64,000 bases of DNA from Halosimplex carlsbadense 2-9-1 (GTDB lineage Archaea; Halobacteriota; Halobacteria; Halobacteriales; Haloarculaceae), in NCBI RefSeq assembly GCF_000337455.1, contig NZ_AOIU01000004.1, positions 35,257 through 99,256 of the forward strand. Direction: 5' to 3'. Numbering within the stretch: position 1 is the first letter of the stretch; each line of letters opens with the position of its first letter. A program made the translations under genes and the position numbers. Positions 9,314-18,323 of the stretch are shown here, piece after piece. The notes beneath the pieces are model-generated. The model saw only the letters and a program-made list of their open reading frames with translations, was not told the DNA's origin and ran no database searches.

Positions 9314-9707
9314 TTCGACCTCCGATACACACCGAGTGGTGTGTAAACCGTACAACGAATGACCGGTATAAAACGTTTTTCTAGCCCGAGATATAATAAA
9401 GTACTCAGATTCAAAATAACGTTTTTCAGCCTATTAGGGTGCCGTATAGGCGGTATTAGCGAATTCAAAAGACTATGTAATAATTACGGTAGGTCATGGT
9501 ACACATTCAGACAGGTGTAGAATCTGACTCGAACGGCCAAACGAGATTTTGCCGTCGAGACGTGGCAATCCCGGACGTTCTTTCCACTTCGCTATCGTTT
9601 ATACAGCAGTTAATACAAGTACCTTACACCCACATACAACATTATTATATTACATAATTTTATGATGTTTTATGGATCGAACGAGTGGTCGAGGCGGGTG
9701 CGGTCGG
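9314..9707 (-). promoter_or_regulatory. AT-rich promoter region of the hydrolase operon
   Basis: A 394-bp non-coding stretch, much more AT-rich than its surroundings. On the minus strand a TATA element TTTTATA (9367-9373) sits where it would start transcription near 9344, about 30 bases before the ATG at 9313. A second TATA-like stretch lies near 9391-9400. The rest, towards 9707, is AT-rich spacer between the TrmB-like regulator and the operon; no gene is seen in it. Confidence 0.6.
9326..9345. promoter_or_regulatory. Perfect 20-bp palindrome, candidate operator
   Basis: TACACACCGAGTGGTGTGTA: two 8-base arms around a 4-base centre. It overlaps the predicted transcription start of the GH operon and lies just upstream of its Shine-Dalgarno sequence, the usual place for an archaeal repressor site. 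The TrmB-family regulator encoded upstream is a plausible ligand, but the sequence does not fit the TACT-N7/8-GAGTA motif described for Halobacterium TrmB. An RNA hairpin in the leader is the alternative. Confidence 0.5.
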
Positions 9708-10778
9708 TCAGTCGAGCCACTCGACGCCGTCGACGGTGACGCGCTTGACCTCGAGGTCCTCGTGGAGCGCGCCCCAGCCGCCGACCGTGCACCGGCCCTC
9801 GGTGGTCCAGAGGACGATCGTCGCTTGCCCGGAGAGGTCGGTCATCGTGGGCCGCCGTCCGGTGCGCGCGGAGTCCGCGGAGTACTTGACGTCGGTGAGG
9901 ACGCCCGAGACCGTTCGATCGCGTCCCGAGTCCGGTTCCATCCCCCTGACCGTCACGGAGACGACGGCGTCGTCCCACCACAGGGGGTAGACGTCCCGGA
10001 TGAACTCCTCCAGACAGACGTACACCGCCGACCGCTCGCGACAGTGCGAGACCGTCTCCCAGTTCGTCCAGAGGCAGGTCTGGAAGTACCACCGGAAGAT
10101 GAAGGGGATGATGTCGTCGTCGATCACGACGCCGTAGGGCTCGGGCATGCGCGTCGTCGGCGCGAGACACGCCTTCGTCCGGTCGACGAGCGCGCAGAAC
10201 GGCCCCGGGATCGGCCGCTCGCGGATCTCGGTCACCACGTCGGTGACCGGGTGGTCCGCGATCCCTACGTCCCCCGCCGGGACGACCGACGCGCGTACCA
10301 CCACGTCCGACTCGAACGCCTCCGTCAGCGCGCTCTCGTAGGCGACCAGTTGCTCGTCGGTCAACGCCAGGTCGACCGTCGAGTCGGCCTCGCGGATCAG
10401 CCGCTCTGCGTGGTCGACGACGGTGTCGACCCGCTTGGTCACGTTCATCTTGTTGTCCCCCAGCGGCGACGCCTCCCAGCGGTCCTCGATCTCCTCGGCG
10501 ACCGCCGACAGCCGGTCGCTCTTCTCGTGGAGGTCCTGGACGAACTCCGCGGGTTCCCTGGCCCGCGCGTGCAGCGTCTCCCGGTCGAGCGTCTCCACGT
10601 ACCCCATCTGTTCCAGCTCCGTCAACACGTCGTAGATCCGCGGGACCGGGACCGAGCAGTTCCTGGCCACGTCCACGGCCGGCGATACCCCCATGTCCAG
10701 CAGCGTCAGATACGCGTCGGCCTGATAGGAGGTCAACCCCGCGTCCTCCAGTCCCCCCAGGAGTTCGTCCCGTTCCAT
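9708..10778 (-). CDS. TrmB-family transcriptional regulator
   Basis: A 356-residue DNA-binding protein. The N-terminal winged helix (about 8-70) has the family pattern GLTSYQADAYLTLLDMG followed by the recognition region VPRIYDVLTELEQMGYVE. A coiled stretch (about 75-110) and a C-terminal effector domain follow. TrmB proteins sense sugars and control carbohydrate uptake and metabolism genes. The ATG at 10778 is the natural start of the winged helix; upstream in-frame sequence looks non-coding. It lies on the same strand directly upstream of the cellulase operon, so control of that operon is the obvious inference. Autoregulation is possible but not shown. Confidence 0.85.
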   Translation of the reverse strand: MERDELLGGLEDAGLTSYQADAYLTLLDMGVSPAVDVARNCSVPVPRIYDVLTELEQMGYVETLDRETLHARAREPAEFVQDLHEKSDRLSAVAEEIEDRWEASPLGDNKMNVTKRVDTVVDHAERLIREADSTVDLALTDEQLVAYESALTEAFESDVVVRASVVPAGDVGIADHPVTDVVTEIRERPIPGPFCALVDRTKACLAPTTRMPEPYGVVIDDDIIPFIFRWYFQTCLWTNWETVSHCRERSAVYVCLEEFIRDVYPLWWDDAVVSVTVRGMEPDSGRDRTVSGVLTDVKYSADSARTGRRPTMTDLSGQATIVLWTTEGRCTVGGWGALHEDLEVKRVTVDGVEWLD

Positions 10779-11012
10779 CGTGTTTAAGCGGATATAATAC
10801 ACCAACACAATAATATTCGCATGACACCCATCGACCAAGTGATACGAGCGTCCGGTGCGCCGTCGCGAGTTCGGATCGCTTAAGGGCGCGAGCGGGGAAC
10901 TGGCGAGTAACTCGCTGGGCGGTCGGGCACCAGCGGGCGCCTGCCTGTGCAGGTCGGGATGTGATCGCCGGCGACGGCGGTTGAACCACGCAACGCCCGG
11001 CGGTGAACACCC

Positions 11013-11603
11013 ATGGCAAAGAGCTTCTACACGTACATCCGGGACGCCTGGAAGGACCCGGACGACGGCAAGCTGGCGGAGTTGCAGTGGCAACGAAAAC
11101 AGGACTGGCGCGAGGAGGGCGCGCTCGAACGGATCGAGCGCCCGACCCGTCTCGACCGCGCGCGCTCGCTGGGCTACAAGGCCAAGCAGGGCGTCGTGGT
11201 CGTCCGCGCGAGCATCCGCAAGGGCGGCGCTCGCAAGGAGCGCTTCACGGCCGGTCGCCGGTCGAAGCGCCAGGGCGTCACGCGGATCACCCGCCGCAAG
11301 AACCTCCAGCGCGTCGCCGAGGAGCGCACCACCCGCGTCTACCCGAACCTCCGCGTGCTCAACTCCTATTCGGTCGGTCAGGACGGCAGCCAGAAGTGGT
11401 TCGAAGTGATCCTCGTCGACCCCGAACACCCCGCCATCGAGAACGACGACGACCTCTCGTGGATCTGTGAGGACCAGCACACCGACCGCGCGCTGCGCGG
11501 TCTCACCAGCGCCGGCCGCCGCAACCGCGGGCTGAACAACCGCGGTAAGGGTACCGAGCGCACGCGTCCCAGCATCTCCAGTAACGAGAACCGCGGCCGA
11601 TAG
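11013..11603 (+). CDS. rpl15e: 50S ribosomal protein L15e
   Basis: A 196-residue component of the large ribosomal subunit, present in archaea and eukaryotes. The N-terminus MAKSFYTYIRDAWKDPDDGK, the basic core (RKGGARKERFTAGRRSKRQG) and the C-terminal GRRNRGLNNRGKGTERTRPS are typical of L15e, and the length is normal. The start is the ATG at 11013. It is transcribed away from the TrmB-like gene; the 234-bp divergent gap holds TATA-like sequence for the regulator (about 10790-10817). Assignment is secure. Confidence 0.97.
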   Translation: MAKSFYTYIRDAWKDPDDGKLAELQWQRKQDWREEGALERIERPTRLDRARSLGYKAKQGVVVVRASIRKGGARKERFTAGRRSKRQGVTRITRRKNLQRVAEERTTRVYPNLRVLNSYSVGQDGSQKWFEVILVDPEHPAIENDDDLSWICEDQHTDRALRGLTSAGRRNRGLNNRGKGTERTRPSISSNENRGR

Positions 11604-11726
11604 ACTCGCCGAATCACAGCTTTTCGCGTCGCTGAGACTCCGGAGCGACCGCTGTCCGCGGAGCGGCCGCCGTTCGCACATCGATAGACGGGAGAATCGC
11701 GAGCAACTACACCGGACGAGGGCGTC

Positions 11727-12713
11727 TCAGGCGACGTGGCCGGTGACGCCGTCGGTCTCGACGCCGTCGCCCTCGCCGCCGGGCGAGACGGCGCTGACCG
11801 CGTAGAAGGTCGCCTCGGGGTCGCGGTGGCGCCGCCAGTGGATCCAGGTCCGGACGAGCAGGTAGCCGCGTCGGAGCCGGCCGAGTTCGGGCGTCTCGCT
11901 CAGCACGTCGTAGTCGCGAGCGCGGATGAGCCGGTGGTGTTCCGCGTAGAACACCGCCGCGAGCAGGACGCCGAACTGGCAGTCCTCGGGGAGCATGCGG
12001 ATGCCGGCGACCCCCTCCCGGTAGCGGCGTTCGGTCCGCTGGAGCTCGTGGCGCATGGCGGCGACGAACCCGTCGGTGACGGTGGCCTCGGCGAGGTCGG
12101 ACTCCTCGACGTCGAACTGCGCCAGGGTCTCCCCCGGCACGTACACCCGTCCGTAGTCGTGGATGTCCTCTCGCACGTCCCGCAGGAAGTTCGTCAGCTG
12201 GAACGCCTCGGCCAGGGCCTCGGCGTGGGGCTGGGCCTGCTCGCGGTCCTCGTCAGGCATCTCCATGGCGGCCATCATCATGTTCGCGACGGCGACCGAC
12301 GACCCGCGCATGTACTCCTCTAAGTCCTCGTAGGCGGGGTAGCGGGCCGTCTCGATGTCCTGGACCATCGCGTCGACGAACACCTCGACCTCGCGGTCCT
12401 CGATGCCCGTCCGGTCGGCCAGCGACCGGAAGGCGTCGAGGACCGCTCGCTCGTCGTCGGCCAGGAGAGCCGCGTCTTGGGGGTCGAGGTCACCCAGCGC
12501 GGCCGCTCGCATCGCTTCGAGTCGCCGCCGCTGGGCCTCGGGGTCGGGGTCGTCCGTTCGGTCCACTACTTCGTCGGCGATCCGGAAAAAGGCGTAGAGG
12601 ACGTACGTCGTCTCCCGGACCCGCTCGGGCAGGAGCTTCGTGGCGGCGTAGAACGTCCGCCCCGTCTGCCTGTGGATCTGCTTGCTCGTATCGACTTGGT
12701 CGCTCGCTGGCAT
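11727..12713 (-). CDS. crtB: Phytoene synthase
   Basis: A 328-residue enzyme that condenses two geranylgeranyl diphosphates to phytoene, the first committed step of carotenoid (bacterioruberin) synthesis. The two Asp-rich substrate and magnesium motifs are present: DEVVD early and NFLRDVREDIHDYGRVYVP in the middle. The usual start MPASDQVDTSKQIHRQTGRTF is taken (ATG 12713); a longer frame from GTG 12770 adds 19 unconserved residues. A TATA-like element lies near 12817-12825 on the minus strand, and a GC-rich hairpin (12744-12761) lies in the predicted leader. The gene is convergent with rpl15e. Confidence 0.93.
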   Translation of the reverse strand: MPASDQVDTSKQIHRQTGRTFYAATKLLPERVRETTYVLYAFFRIADEVVDRTDDPDPEAQRRRLEAMRAAALGDLDPQDAALLADDERAVLDAFRSLADRTGIEDREVEVFVDAMVQDIETARYPAYEDLEEYMRGSSVAVANMMMAAMEMPDEDREQAQPHAEALAEAFQLTNFLRDVREDIHDYGRVYVPGETLAQFDVEESDLAEATVTDGFVAAMRHELQRTERRYREGVAGIRMLPEDCQFGVLLAAVFYAEHHRLIRARDYDVLSETPELGRLRRGYLLVRTWIHWRRHRDPEATFYAVSAVSPGGEGDGVETDGVTGHVA

Positions 12714-12743
12714 TGTTAGTGAGAGGTCGCCGGTCGTAGAGAG

Positions 12744-12761
12744 CCCGCGAAGCGTCGCGGG
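12744..12761. repeat. Short GC hairpin upstream of crtB
   Basis: CCCGCGAAGCGTCGCGGG forms a 7-bp stem with a 4-base loop in the presumed 5' leader of the phytoene synthase mRNA. It could influence translation, or be chance in GC-rich DNA. Confidence 0.3.
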
Positions 12762-12937
12762 GACCACCACAGGTCAGGGCGCCGGCCGACCGTTCGTATC
12801 CATATGTTCGAGAGAGATTAAATAAGCAACCACCCAAACTGGTTGGGGAGCCGTCGCCGCGTCCGGCGAACCGTCTCGCGACCGGCCCTGCGGTGACGGT
12901 CACTCCGGACGGCCGGAACGCGAGCCCCCCACGGCGG

Positions 12938-13168
12938 TCAGCGACCGCGCTCGGGCGGGTTGACGAACAGCCCGTCCGCGACGGCGAGCCCGCCGACCAC
13001 GGACGCCCCGGCCACGAACACCCTCGTGGGCAGCGGCGACACGACCGACCCCACGAGCGCCAGCAGGAACGCCGCAGGTATCACCAGTAGCAGGATGTCG
13101 TAGCGGGAGAGTCGGCTGCCTGCTGTGCTGTGGTCCCGTGTGCGTCTGGTCCTGTCGCTGGTGGCCAT
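12938..13168 (-). CDS. Small two-helix membrane protein
   Basis: A 76-residue protein with a basic N-terminus (about 1-22) and two predicted transmembrane helices (about 26-45 and 50-68). The start at ATG 13168 is supported by a good Shine-Dalgarno sequence AGGTGAT just upstream; a frame extending to 13192 would contain that site. It is on the same strand as crtB but separated by 224 bp. No family recognised; probably a haloarchaea-restricted membrane protein. Confidence 0.65.
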   Translation of the reverse strand: MATSDRTRRTRDHSTAGSRLSRYDILLLVIPAAFLLALVGSVVSPLPTRVFVAGASVVGGLAVADGLFVNPPERGR

Positions 13169-13192
13169 CTGTTCATCACCTCTCAAATACAT

Positions 13193-13471
13193 ATAGGGGT
13201 GATCCCCACTAAAATGTTATGCCAGATCATGTCTCCGAACACACTTCGAACAGTCTCGGAACCGCCGAGAAATATTTTCGTATTATTTCCGTAGCTACTT
13301 TGAGTACCGTAACTCAATTTACTGTCCGATACGCGCCGCTCGACCGCGTTCGATCGGTCTAGAGACGGATCGATAGCTCGAGAACGCGACCGTCCGCTCG
13401 GCGCCCACTCGGCTCGGCGCCGGGCCGGCGTGCGGGCGAGGCCGGAGCCCGGCCGGTCGGACCGGGTGCCG
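13193..13471. other. Non-coding gap
   Basis: 279 bp without a supportable gene. The part from 13200 to 13325 is AT-rich and probably holds the promoter of the small membrane protein gene (TATA-like sequence near 13183-13195 or 13210-13220, minus strand). The rest is GC-rich 3' flank of the serine hydrolase gene. Confidence 0.4.
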
Positions 13472-15496
13472 TCACAGCGGCGGAACCAGCAGGTTCCAGA
13501 ACCACAGCAGCCAGCAGGCGACGGCGAGCGACCCGGCGACCAGCGTGTAGTGGAGCCGACCGAAGCGGCCCCAGTAACCGGCGGTCCAGGCCCGAACGGC
13601 GAACCCGAGCGCCGCCAGCGTCCCGACCAGTCCCAGTATCGGCAGGGCGAACAGCGCGACGAACGTCGGCGGTGGCGCCGACAGCACGGCGAACGGCGTC
13701 GCTGCGAGATGGATCAGCGCCGCGACCGGGAAGGCGAGGACCGCGACGGCGGCCCCGGCGGCGACGACGCGCGCGAGCGTCGCCGGCCGGTCGGTCCAGC
13801 GCCGCGTGTCCGCCGCGGCGTCGGCGTCGTCGCCGGACCGGAACCACCCGATTGCGGTGGCCGTCGGCCACCCGAACACCGCCGAGAGCAGGCCGACCAG
13901 AGACAGGACCGTCAGCGCGGCGTGCAGGGAGAGCCGGTCGACTCCCTCGACGCGACCGTACGCCGTCGTCGGGTTCGCGCCGCGGTGGAGATACTCGATC
14001 GCCTCGCCGTCGGCGCCCGTGTCGAAGGCCAACCGTTCGCTCCCGTCGACGCGTTCGAAGACGAGCGGTTCGATCTCGACCCACCGGCGCGTCACGCTCC
14101 CGCCGGTCGTGACCAGCGCGCCGTCGTCGGCGACGGTGACCTCGACGGTATCGGCCTGGAGCGTCGTCGTGACCCGATCGTGCCAGTGCGACGAGTGTCG
14201 CAACGACCGGTAGGTGCCGCCGAGGTCGCCGGCCCGCGCGGGCTGGCCGTCGGGCGAGCGCGTTCCCTCGTCGCCCGAGTTCCGGTCCGGATTCGAGCCC
14301 GAGTCGGGGTCGGGGAGCAGTTCCGAGCGGAACCCCTCCAGCACGTCGCGGGCCGCCGTACCGCCGTCGGCGCCGTTGTACGCGACGAACAGGCCGAGAC
14401 CGCGCTCGGGGACCACCAGGAGGTCGCTGTAGAACGCCGGCGTCCCGCCGCTGTGTCGGAGCGTCCGCACGCCGCCGTAGTCGCTCTCGACGAACCCGAA
14501 CGCTATCCCCGGGAGTCGCTCGTGAGCGGTCGCCCACTGGCGCTGGCAGGCCGCGACGGTCTCCGGGGCGAGGACCCGTTCGCCGTCGACGACGCCGTCG
14601 TTCAGGTGCAACTGCATGAACCGCGCCATGTCGTCGGCCGTCGTCGACAGCGCGCCCGCAGGGGCGAGCCCGACGTAGGGGAACTCGCCGTCGGCGTAGG
14701 CGGCGCCGGGGCCGTAGCCCGTCGCGTGGGCCTCGGCCAGCGAGTCGGGGAGCGGCTGGCGGAAGCTACTCGCGGTCATCCCCACCGGGTCGAGCAGGTC
14801 GGCGGCGACGGCCTCGTGGAACGGCGCGTCGGCGACGACCCCGAGGACGCCGCCGGCGACGGCGTACCCGTAGTTCGAGTAGGCGGGCGCTTCCCCGGGC
14901 GGCCGGACCCGGGCGTGGCTCCACGTCCGGAGCGCATCGGGGAGCGGCCGCAGGGCGTCAGCATCCGTGATCCACAGTCCCTCGTTTGACATCTCGTACC
15001 CCGCGCGGTGGGTCACGAGGTCGGCGAGCGTGGCCGGCCCCACGGTGTCGTCGAGGCCGGCGTCGAGGTAGTCGGAGACGGGCGCCTGGGGGTCGATGTC
15101 GCCCCGCTGGATCCGGGCCATCAGCGCCGTCGCGACGACCGGCTTCGAGACCGAGCCGACGCGGAACGGCGTGGTCGCGTCGACGGCGGTTTCCTCGTCG
15201 CGGTCGGCGACGCCGTAGCCCTTCGTGAGCGCCACCTCGCCGTCGGCGACGACGGCGACGGTCGCGCCCGAGGCCGTCCGACCCTCCAGGCTCGACTCGA
15301 CGAGGTCATCGACCAGCGATTCGAGATCGGTGTCACCGCCGTCCTGCAGCGCGCCCCGAGGCTCGTCGTCCGGGGCCCTATCGGTCGGTTCGGCGTCGAT
15401 CGGGTCGGCGCCAGCGCCGGCCGCCGCCGAGCCGGTCGCTGCGGCGGTCGCGGCGACTCCGGCGAGGAACCTGCGGCGAGTGGGCGACTGTGTCAT
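13472..15496 (-). CDS. Tat-exported serine hydrolase (beta-lactamase / penicillin-binding fold) with membrane domain
   Basis: A 674-residue protein. A Tat signal (TRRRFLAG, residue 6 on) leads to a class C beta-lactamase-type domain (about 55-390) with complete catalytic motifs: SVSK (S115, K118), YSN (Y206, N208) and HSG (H348, G350). Residues about 395-480 form a linker and beta-rich region. The C-terminal third has about five predicted transmembrane helices (from about 485 to the end). Bacterial relatives are D-aminopeptidases, esterases or PBP4-like proteins. Haloarchaea lack peptidoglycan, so antibiotic or murein roles are unlikely; an esterase or peptidase acting at the cell surface is more plausible. 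Confidence 0.85.
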   Translation of the reverse strand: MTQSPTRRRFLAGVAATAAATGSAAAGAGADPIDAEPTDRAPDDEPRGALQDGGDTDLESLVDDLVESSLEGRTASGATVAVVADGEVALTKGYGVADRDEETAVDATTPFRVGSVSKPVVATALMARIQRGDIDPQAPVSDYLDAGLDDTVGPATLADLVTHRAGYEMSNEGLWITDADALRPLPDALRTWSHARVRPPGEAPAYSNYGYAVAGGVLGVVADAPFHEAVAADLLDPVGMTASSFRQPLPDSLAEAHATGYGPGAAYADGEFPYVGLAPAGALSTTADDMARFMQLHLNDGVVDGERVLAPETVAACQRQWATAHERLPGIAFGFVESDYGGVRTLRHSGGTPAFYSDLLVVPERGLGLFVAYNGADGGTAARDVLEGFRSELLPDPDSGSNPDRNSGDEGTRSPDGQPARAGDLGGTYRSLRHSSHWHDRVTTTLQADTVEVTVADDGALVTTGGSVTRRWVEIEPLVFERVDGSERLAFDTGADGEAIEYLHRGANPTTAYGRVEGVDRLSLHAALTVLSLVGLLSAVFGWPTATAIGWFRSGDDADAAADTRRWTDRPATLARVVAAGAAVAVLAFPVAALIHLAATPFAVLSAPPPTFVALFALPILGLVGTLAALGFAVRAWTAGYWGRFGRLHYTLVAGSLAVACWLLWFWNLLVPPL

Positions 15497-15662
15497 CGAA
15501 ACGACGGTTCTGCCCAGCGGGGGATATAGGTTTGGCGCAGGAATTTTCTATTCGATAAGCGACAGGAAGTCGGCGACGGCTCGGCGGGACCGCGACTCGG
15601 CGGGTACGCCTCGTCGTCGACCACACCGTCACTCCGCTTCGCTCGTGACGAGCGATCGAGTC

Positions 15663-16976
15663 CTACTCGGACTCGACAACTTCGATCCCGCGGTTGTTGA
15701 CGGCGTGGGCGTCGAGGCCGATCTCTTCGAGGAACTGCTTGTACTCGCGTTCGCACTGCTCGGCGTCCTTCTGCTGGTCGGAGGCGTGCTTGCACAGCGC
15801 CTGGAGGTCCTCGGGCACGTCGTTGGTGTGGACGATCCAGTGGTTGATCAGGTCCGACAGCCGGCGGATGGGCGAGGTGAAGTGGCCGTAGATCTCGAAG
15901 TTCAGCGCGTGGTGGCCGCCGAAGGGGTCGCTCATGTACTTGGCGCGGGGCATCACGAACATCACGGCCCGCTGGATCTTGTTCAGCTGGCGACCGGGCG
16001 CGTCTTCGAGCGTCGCGTTGACGGCTTTCCGGGGGTCGTCCCACGCTTCGCCGGGGATCGAGACGCCGTCCAGGTCCTGGATCTCCTGGAGCGCTTCGTC
16101 CCACTCCTGGGGGGAGGGCTGGGGGTGGACGCGGTACATCGCCGAGACGCCGCGGTCCCACATGAGTTCGTGCGTGACGGCCTTGTTGGCCTTGAGCATG
16201 CACTCCTCGATGATCGTGTGGGCGCGGTCGCGGGCCGGGTTCAGGACGAGCGAGCCGTCCTCCTTGCGCTGTTCGTGCATCCGGTCGGCCAGCTCCCAGA
16301 CGAGTTCGGTCTTCTCGGCCAGGTCCACGTCGGTGTCTTCGAGCATGTCGTCGGCGCTGTCGGGGTCGTCGAGGATGTCCTCGGCCTCGGAGTAGGTCAG
16401 GCGCGCGTCCGATTCGATGACGGATTTGTAGATGTCGATGTCCTCGTAGGAGAGCGTCTCCGGATCGAGGTGCATCTCGACGGTGTGGGCCAGGCGGTCC
16501 TCGTTGGGGACGAGCGAACAGACCGTCTCCGCGAGGACGGGCGGCAGCATGTGGATGGTGTAGTCCGGGAGATAGACGGTGTTTCCCCGCTCGACGGCCT
16601 CCTCCCACATCGCAGTCTCCGGGTTGACGTAATGGCTCACGTCGGCGATGTGGACCCAGAGGACGTACTCGTCGTCGCGCTTCTCGACGGAGATGGCGTC
16701 GTCGAAGTCCTGGGCGTCGATCGGGTCGGTCGTCCAGGTCGTCATCTCCCGCAGGTCCCGGCGCTCGTCGATCTCATCGGCGATCTCCTGCTGGACGCCC
16801 TCGGTGCGCTCCTCGGCTTCGGCCATCACCTCGGCGGGGAACTCGTCGCGGATCTCGAACTTCTCGAACAGTTCGTCGCGCTTGTTCTCGAGATGGCGGG
16901 CCATCTCCTCGTCGATCTCGACGGGACCCTGGCCTTCGATCGTCCCGGCCTGGGCCTGCTCGTCCTCGGTAGTCAT
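15663..16976 (-). CDS. rnr: Ribonuclease R / RNase II-family 3'-5' exoribonuclease
   Basis: A 437-residue hydrolytic exoribonuclease. The RNB catalytic domain is evident: TTDPIDAQDFDDAIS carries the metal-binding aspartates, followed by VHIADVSHYV, LPDYTIHMLP, and FEIYGHFTSPIRRLSDLINH near the C-terminus. It is shorter than bacterial RNase R because cold-shock and S1 domains are missing; this minimal form is the usual haloarchaeal type. Such enzymes degrade mRNA in haloarchaea, which lack an exosome. The start is the ATG at 16976. It is a single gene with hairpin-rich DNA upstream. Confidence 0.92.
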   Translation of the reverse strand: MTTEDEQAQAGTIEGQGPVEIDEEMARHLENKRDELFEKFEIRDEFPAEVMAEAEERTEGVQQEIADEIDERRDLREMTTWTTDPIDAQDFDDAISVEKRDDEYVLWVHIADVSHYVNPETAMWEEAVERGNTVYLPDYTIHMLPPVLAETVCSLVPNEDRLAHTVEMHLDPETLSYEDIDIYKSVIESDARLTYSEAEDILDDPDSADDMLEDTDVDLAEKTELVWELADRMHEQRKEDGSLVLNPARDRAHTIIEECMLKANKAVTHELMWDRGVSAMYRVHPQPSPQEWDEALQEIQDLDGVSIPGEAWDDPRKAVNATLEDAPGRQLNKIQRAVMFVMPRAKYMSDPFGGHHALNFEIYGHFTSPIRRLSDLINHWIVHTNDVPEDLQALCKHASDQQKDAEQCEREYKQFLEEIGLDAHAVNNRGIEVVESE

Positions 16977-17021
16977 GTAGCGGGTTATGACCAGGGTACA
17001 GATAGGCTTTCTGTGGTACGC

Positions 17022-17132
17022 GTGGCGCGAGCGAAGCGAGCGCCACGGAGGAGCGAGCGGTGACCGCAGGGAACCGCGAGCAGTGCGAGGGCGAGCGAAG
17101 CGAGCCCTCGATGCGAGCGGCGCGAAGCGCCG
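17022..17132. repeat. Cluster of three GCGAAGC-loop hairpins
   Basis: Upstream of the RNase R gene are three short inverted repeats: 17022-17046 and 17086-17110 have 7-bp arms (GTGGCGC/GCGCCAC and CGAGGGC/GCCCTCG) around the same 11-base loop GAGCGAAGCGA, and 17118-17132 contains GGCGCGAAGCGCC. Similar hairpins recur near 54.5, 55.8 and 60.4-60.6 kb. Their position in non-coding DNA and changed but paired stems suggest selection for structure. Confidence 0.6.
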
Positions 17133-17169
17133 TAAGCCGCGGGCGTCGACGCGGCGAGCGCCGGCCGAG

Positions 17170-17466
17170 TCAGCGCTCCTCGACGGAGTCGGCCCGCTCG
17201 GCGAGTTCGAGGTAGGTCGCGAGGAAGGCGTCGCGGTCGCGGCCGGCGGCGGCCGACTCCACGTCTTCGAGGAGTCTTTCGAGGTTCCCGCGGGGCTGGT
17301 GACAGCGCTCGCGGTCGCACGGCTTGCAAAGGTGTTCGAACTCCTTTCCCTCCCGGTCCCAGCGGTCGCCGAACTTGTCGTACTCCCGGGCTTCCGAACG
17401 GGCGACCGAGTCGCCGCAGGCGATACAGGTCACCTCGTCGCGGCCCCGTTGGGAAGAGCGCCACAT
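17170..17466 (-). CDS. Small zinc-finger protein, uncharacterised
   Basis: A 98-residue protein with two Cys pairs, CIACGD (about residues 14-17) and CKPCDRERC (about 47-55), that could bind one zinc ion. A helical, acidic C-terminal half ends in YLELAERADSVEER. It resembles short zinc proteins common in haloarchaea whose function is unknown; nucleic acid or protein binding is only a guess. It is a single gene between RNase R and a lipoprotein, all on the minus strand. Confidence 0.75.
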   Translation of the reverse strand: MWRSSQRGRDEVTCIACGDSVARSEAREYDKFGDRWDREGKEFEHLCKPCDRERCHQPRGNLERLLEDVESAAAGRDRDAFLATYLELAERADSVEER

Positions 17467-17591
17467 ACAGCCGGCTTCGGACGACGCCCACTTAGCGCTT
17501 ACCGCTGATCACTGAGGCCGGACTAAGTCGGGCGACGGCTCGCGACCGGAACCCACCGCGATCGGCCGCTGCCCGCGAGGCGACGGTCGGC

Positions 17592-18239
17592 TCACTCCTC
17601 GGCGGCCGTCCGCTCGGGCTCGTAGGGGTCGACGTCGATGGCGCCGTGCGCGAAGCTCCGCGTGCCCGACTCGACGATGTAGGTCTCGTCGTCGTACCGG
17701 ACGGTCCCGGGCAGTTCCACGCCCTCCTGGTCCGGTCCCGGGCAACACCCGGAGCCGGTGCGCACCCGGTCGAACAGTCGGCGCTGCTCGGTCGAGAGGT
17801 TCCCGTAGGCGACGACGCGCTCGTCGGCCGACACGTTCCCGGTGTCGACCAGGTACGCGGGCGTCCCGTACGTGTACCCGACTACCCAGACTCGACCGTC
17901 GGCGTACACGTAGTCGAGGTCGTTGAACGTCTCGACGGGCCCGCTGGACTCCAACTCGACCCACTCGTCGGCCCCGCGTGCGGCCTCGAACGCGTCCCGG
18001 CTGGCCGACGACAGCGACCACGCCGGGGTCACCTCGGCGCGGTCGACGCCGTCCGGGAGGTCGAGCGGGACCGGCGTCTCCGTCCCCGTGGCCGTCGGTT
18101 CCGCGGTCGGACCGGTCGCGGGAGCCGTGGACTCTACGGCTGGCGTCTCGGTGCCGGCCTCGGTGGCCGGTCCCCCGACCGTCGCGCAACCGGCGAGCGT
18201 TACGACGATGCAGAGGGCGAGCGCGTGGGCGAGACGCAT
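17592..18239 (-). CDS. Predicted lipoprotein, uncharacterised
   Basis: A 215-residue exported protein. A Sec-type signal ends in the lipobox LAGC (Cys18), and a Thr/Glu/Pro-rich linker (about 20-58) precedes a globular domain (about 60-205). A CC pair in GSGCCPGPD near residue 165 is notable in an otherwise Cys-free extracellular protein. No family recognised. It lies 84 bp downstream of the MFS transporter on the same strand and may be cotranscribed with it. Confidence 0.75.
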   Translation of the reverse strand: MRLAHALALCIVVTLAGCATVGGPATEAGTETPAVESTAPATGPTAEPTATGTETPVPLDLPDGVDRAEVTPAWSLSSASRDAFEAARGADEWVELESSGPVETFNDLDYVYADGRVWVVGYTYGTPAYLVDTGNVSADERVVAYGNLSTEQRRLFDRVRTGSGCCPGPDQEGVELPGTVRYDDETYIVESGTRSFAHGAIDVDPYEPERTAAEE

Positions 18240-18323
18240 AGTCGTGTGCGGGTGAGCAGCGGCCGGAGTAAGTGCTTTGTCCGTCGCGACGGCCGGGGAA
18301 CGACCGACAGCGGGGTGCGGGCG

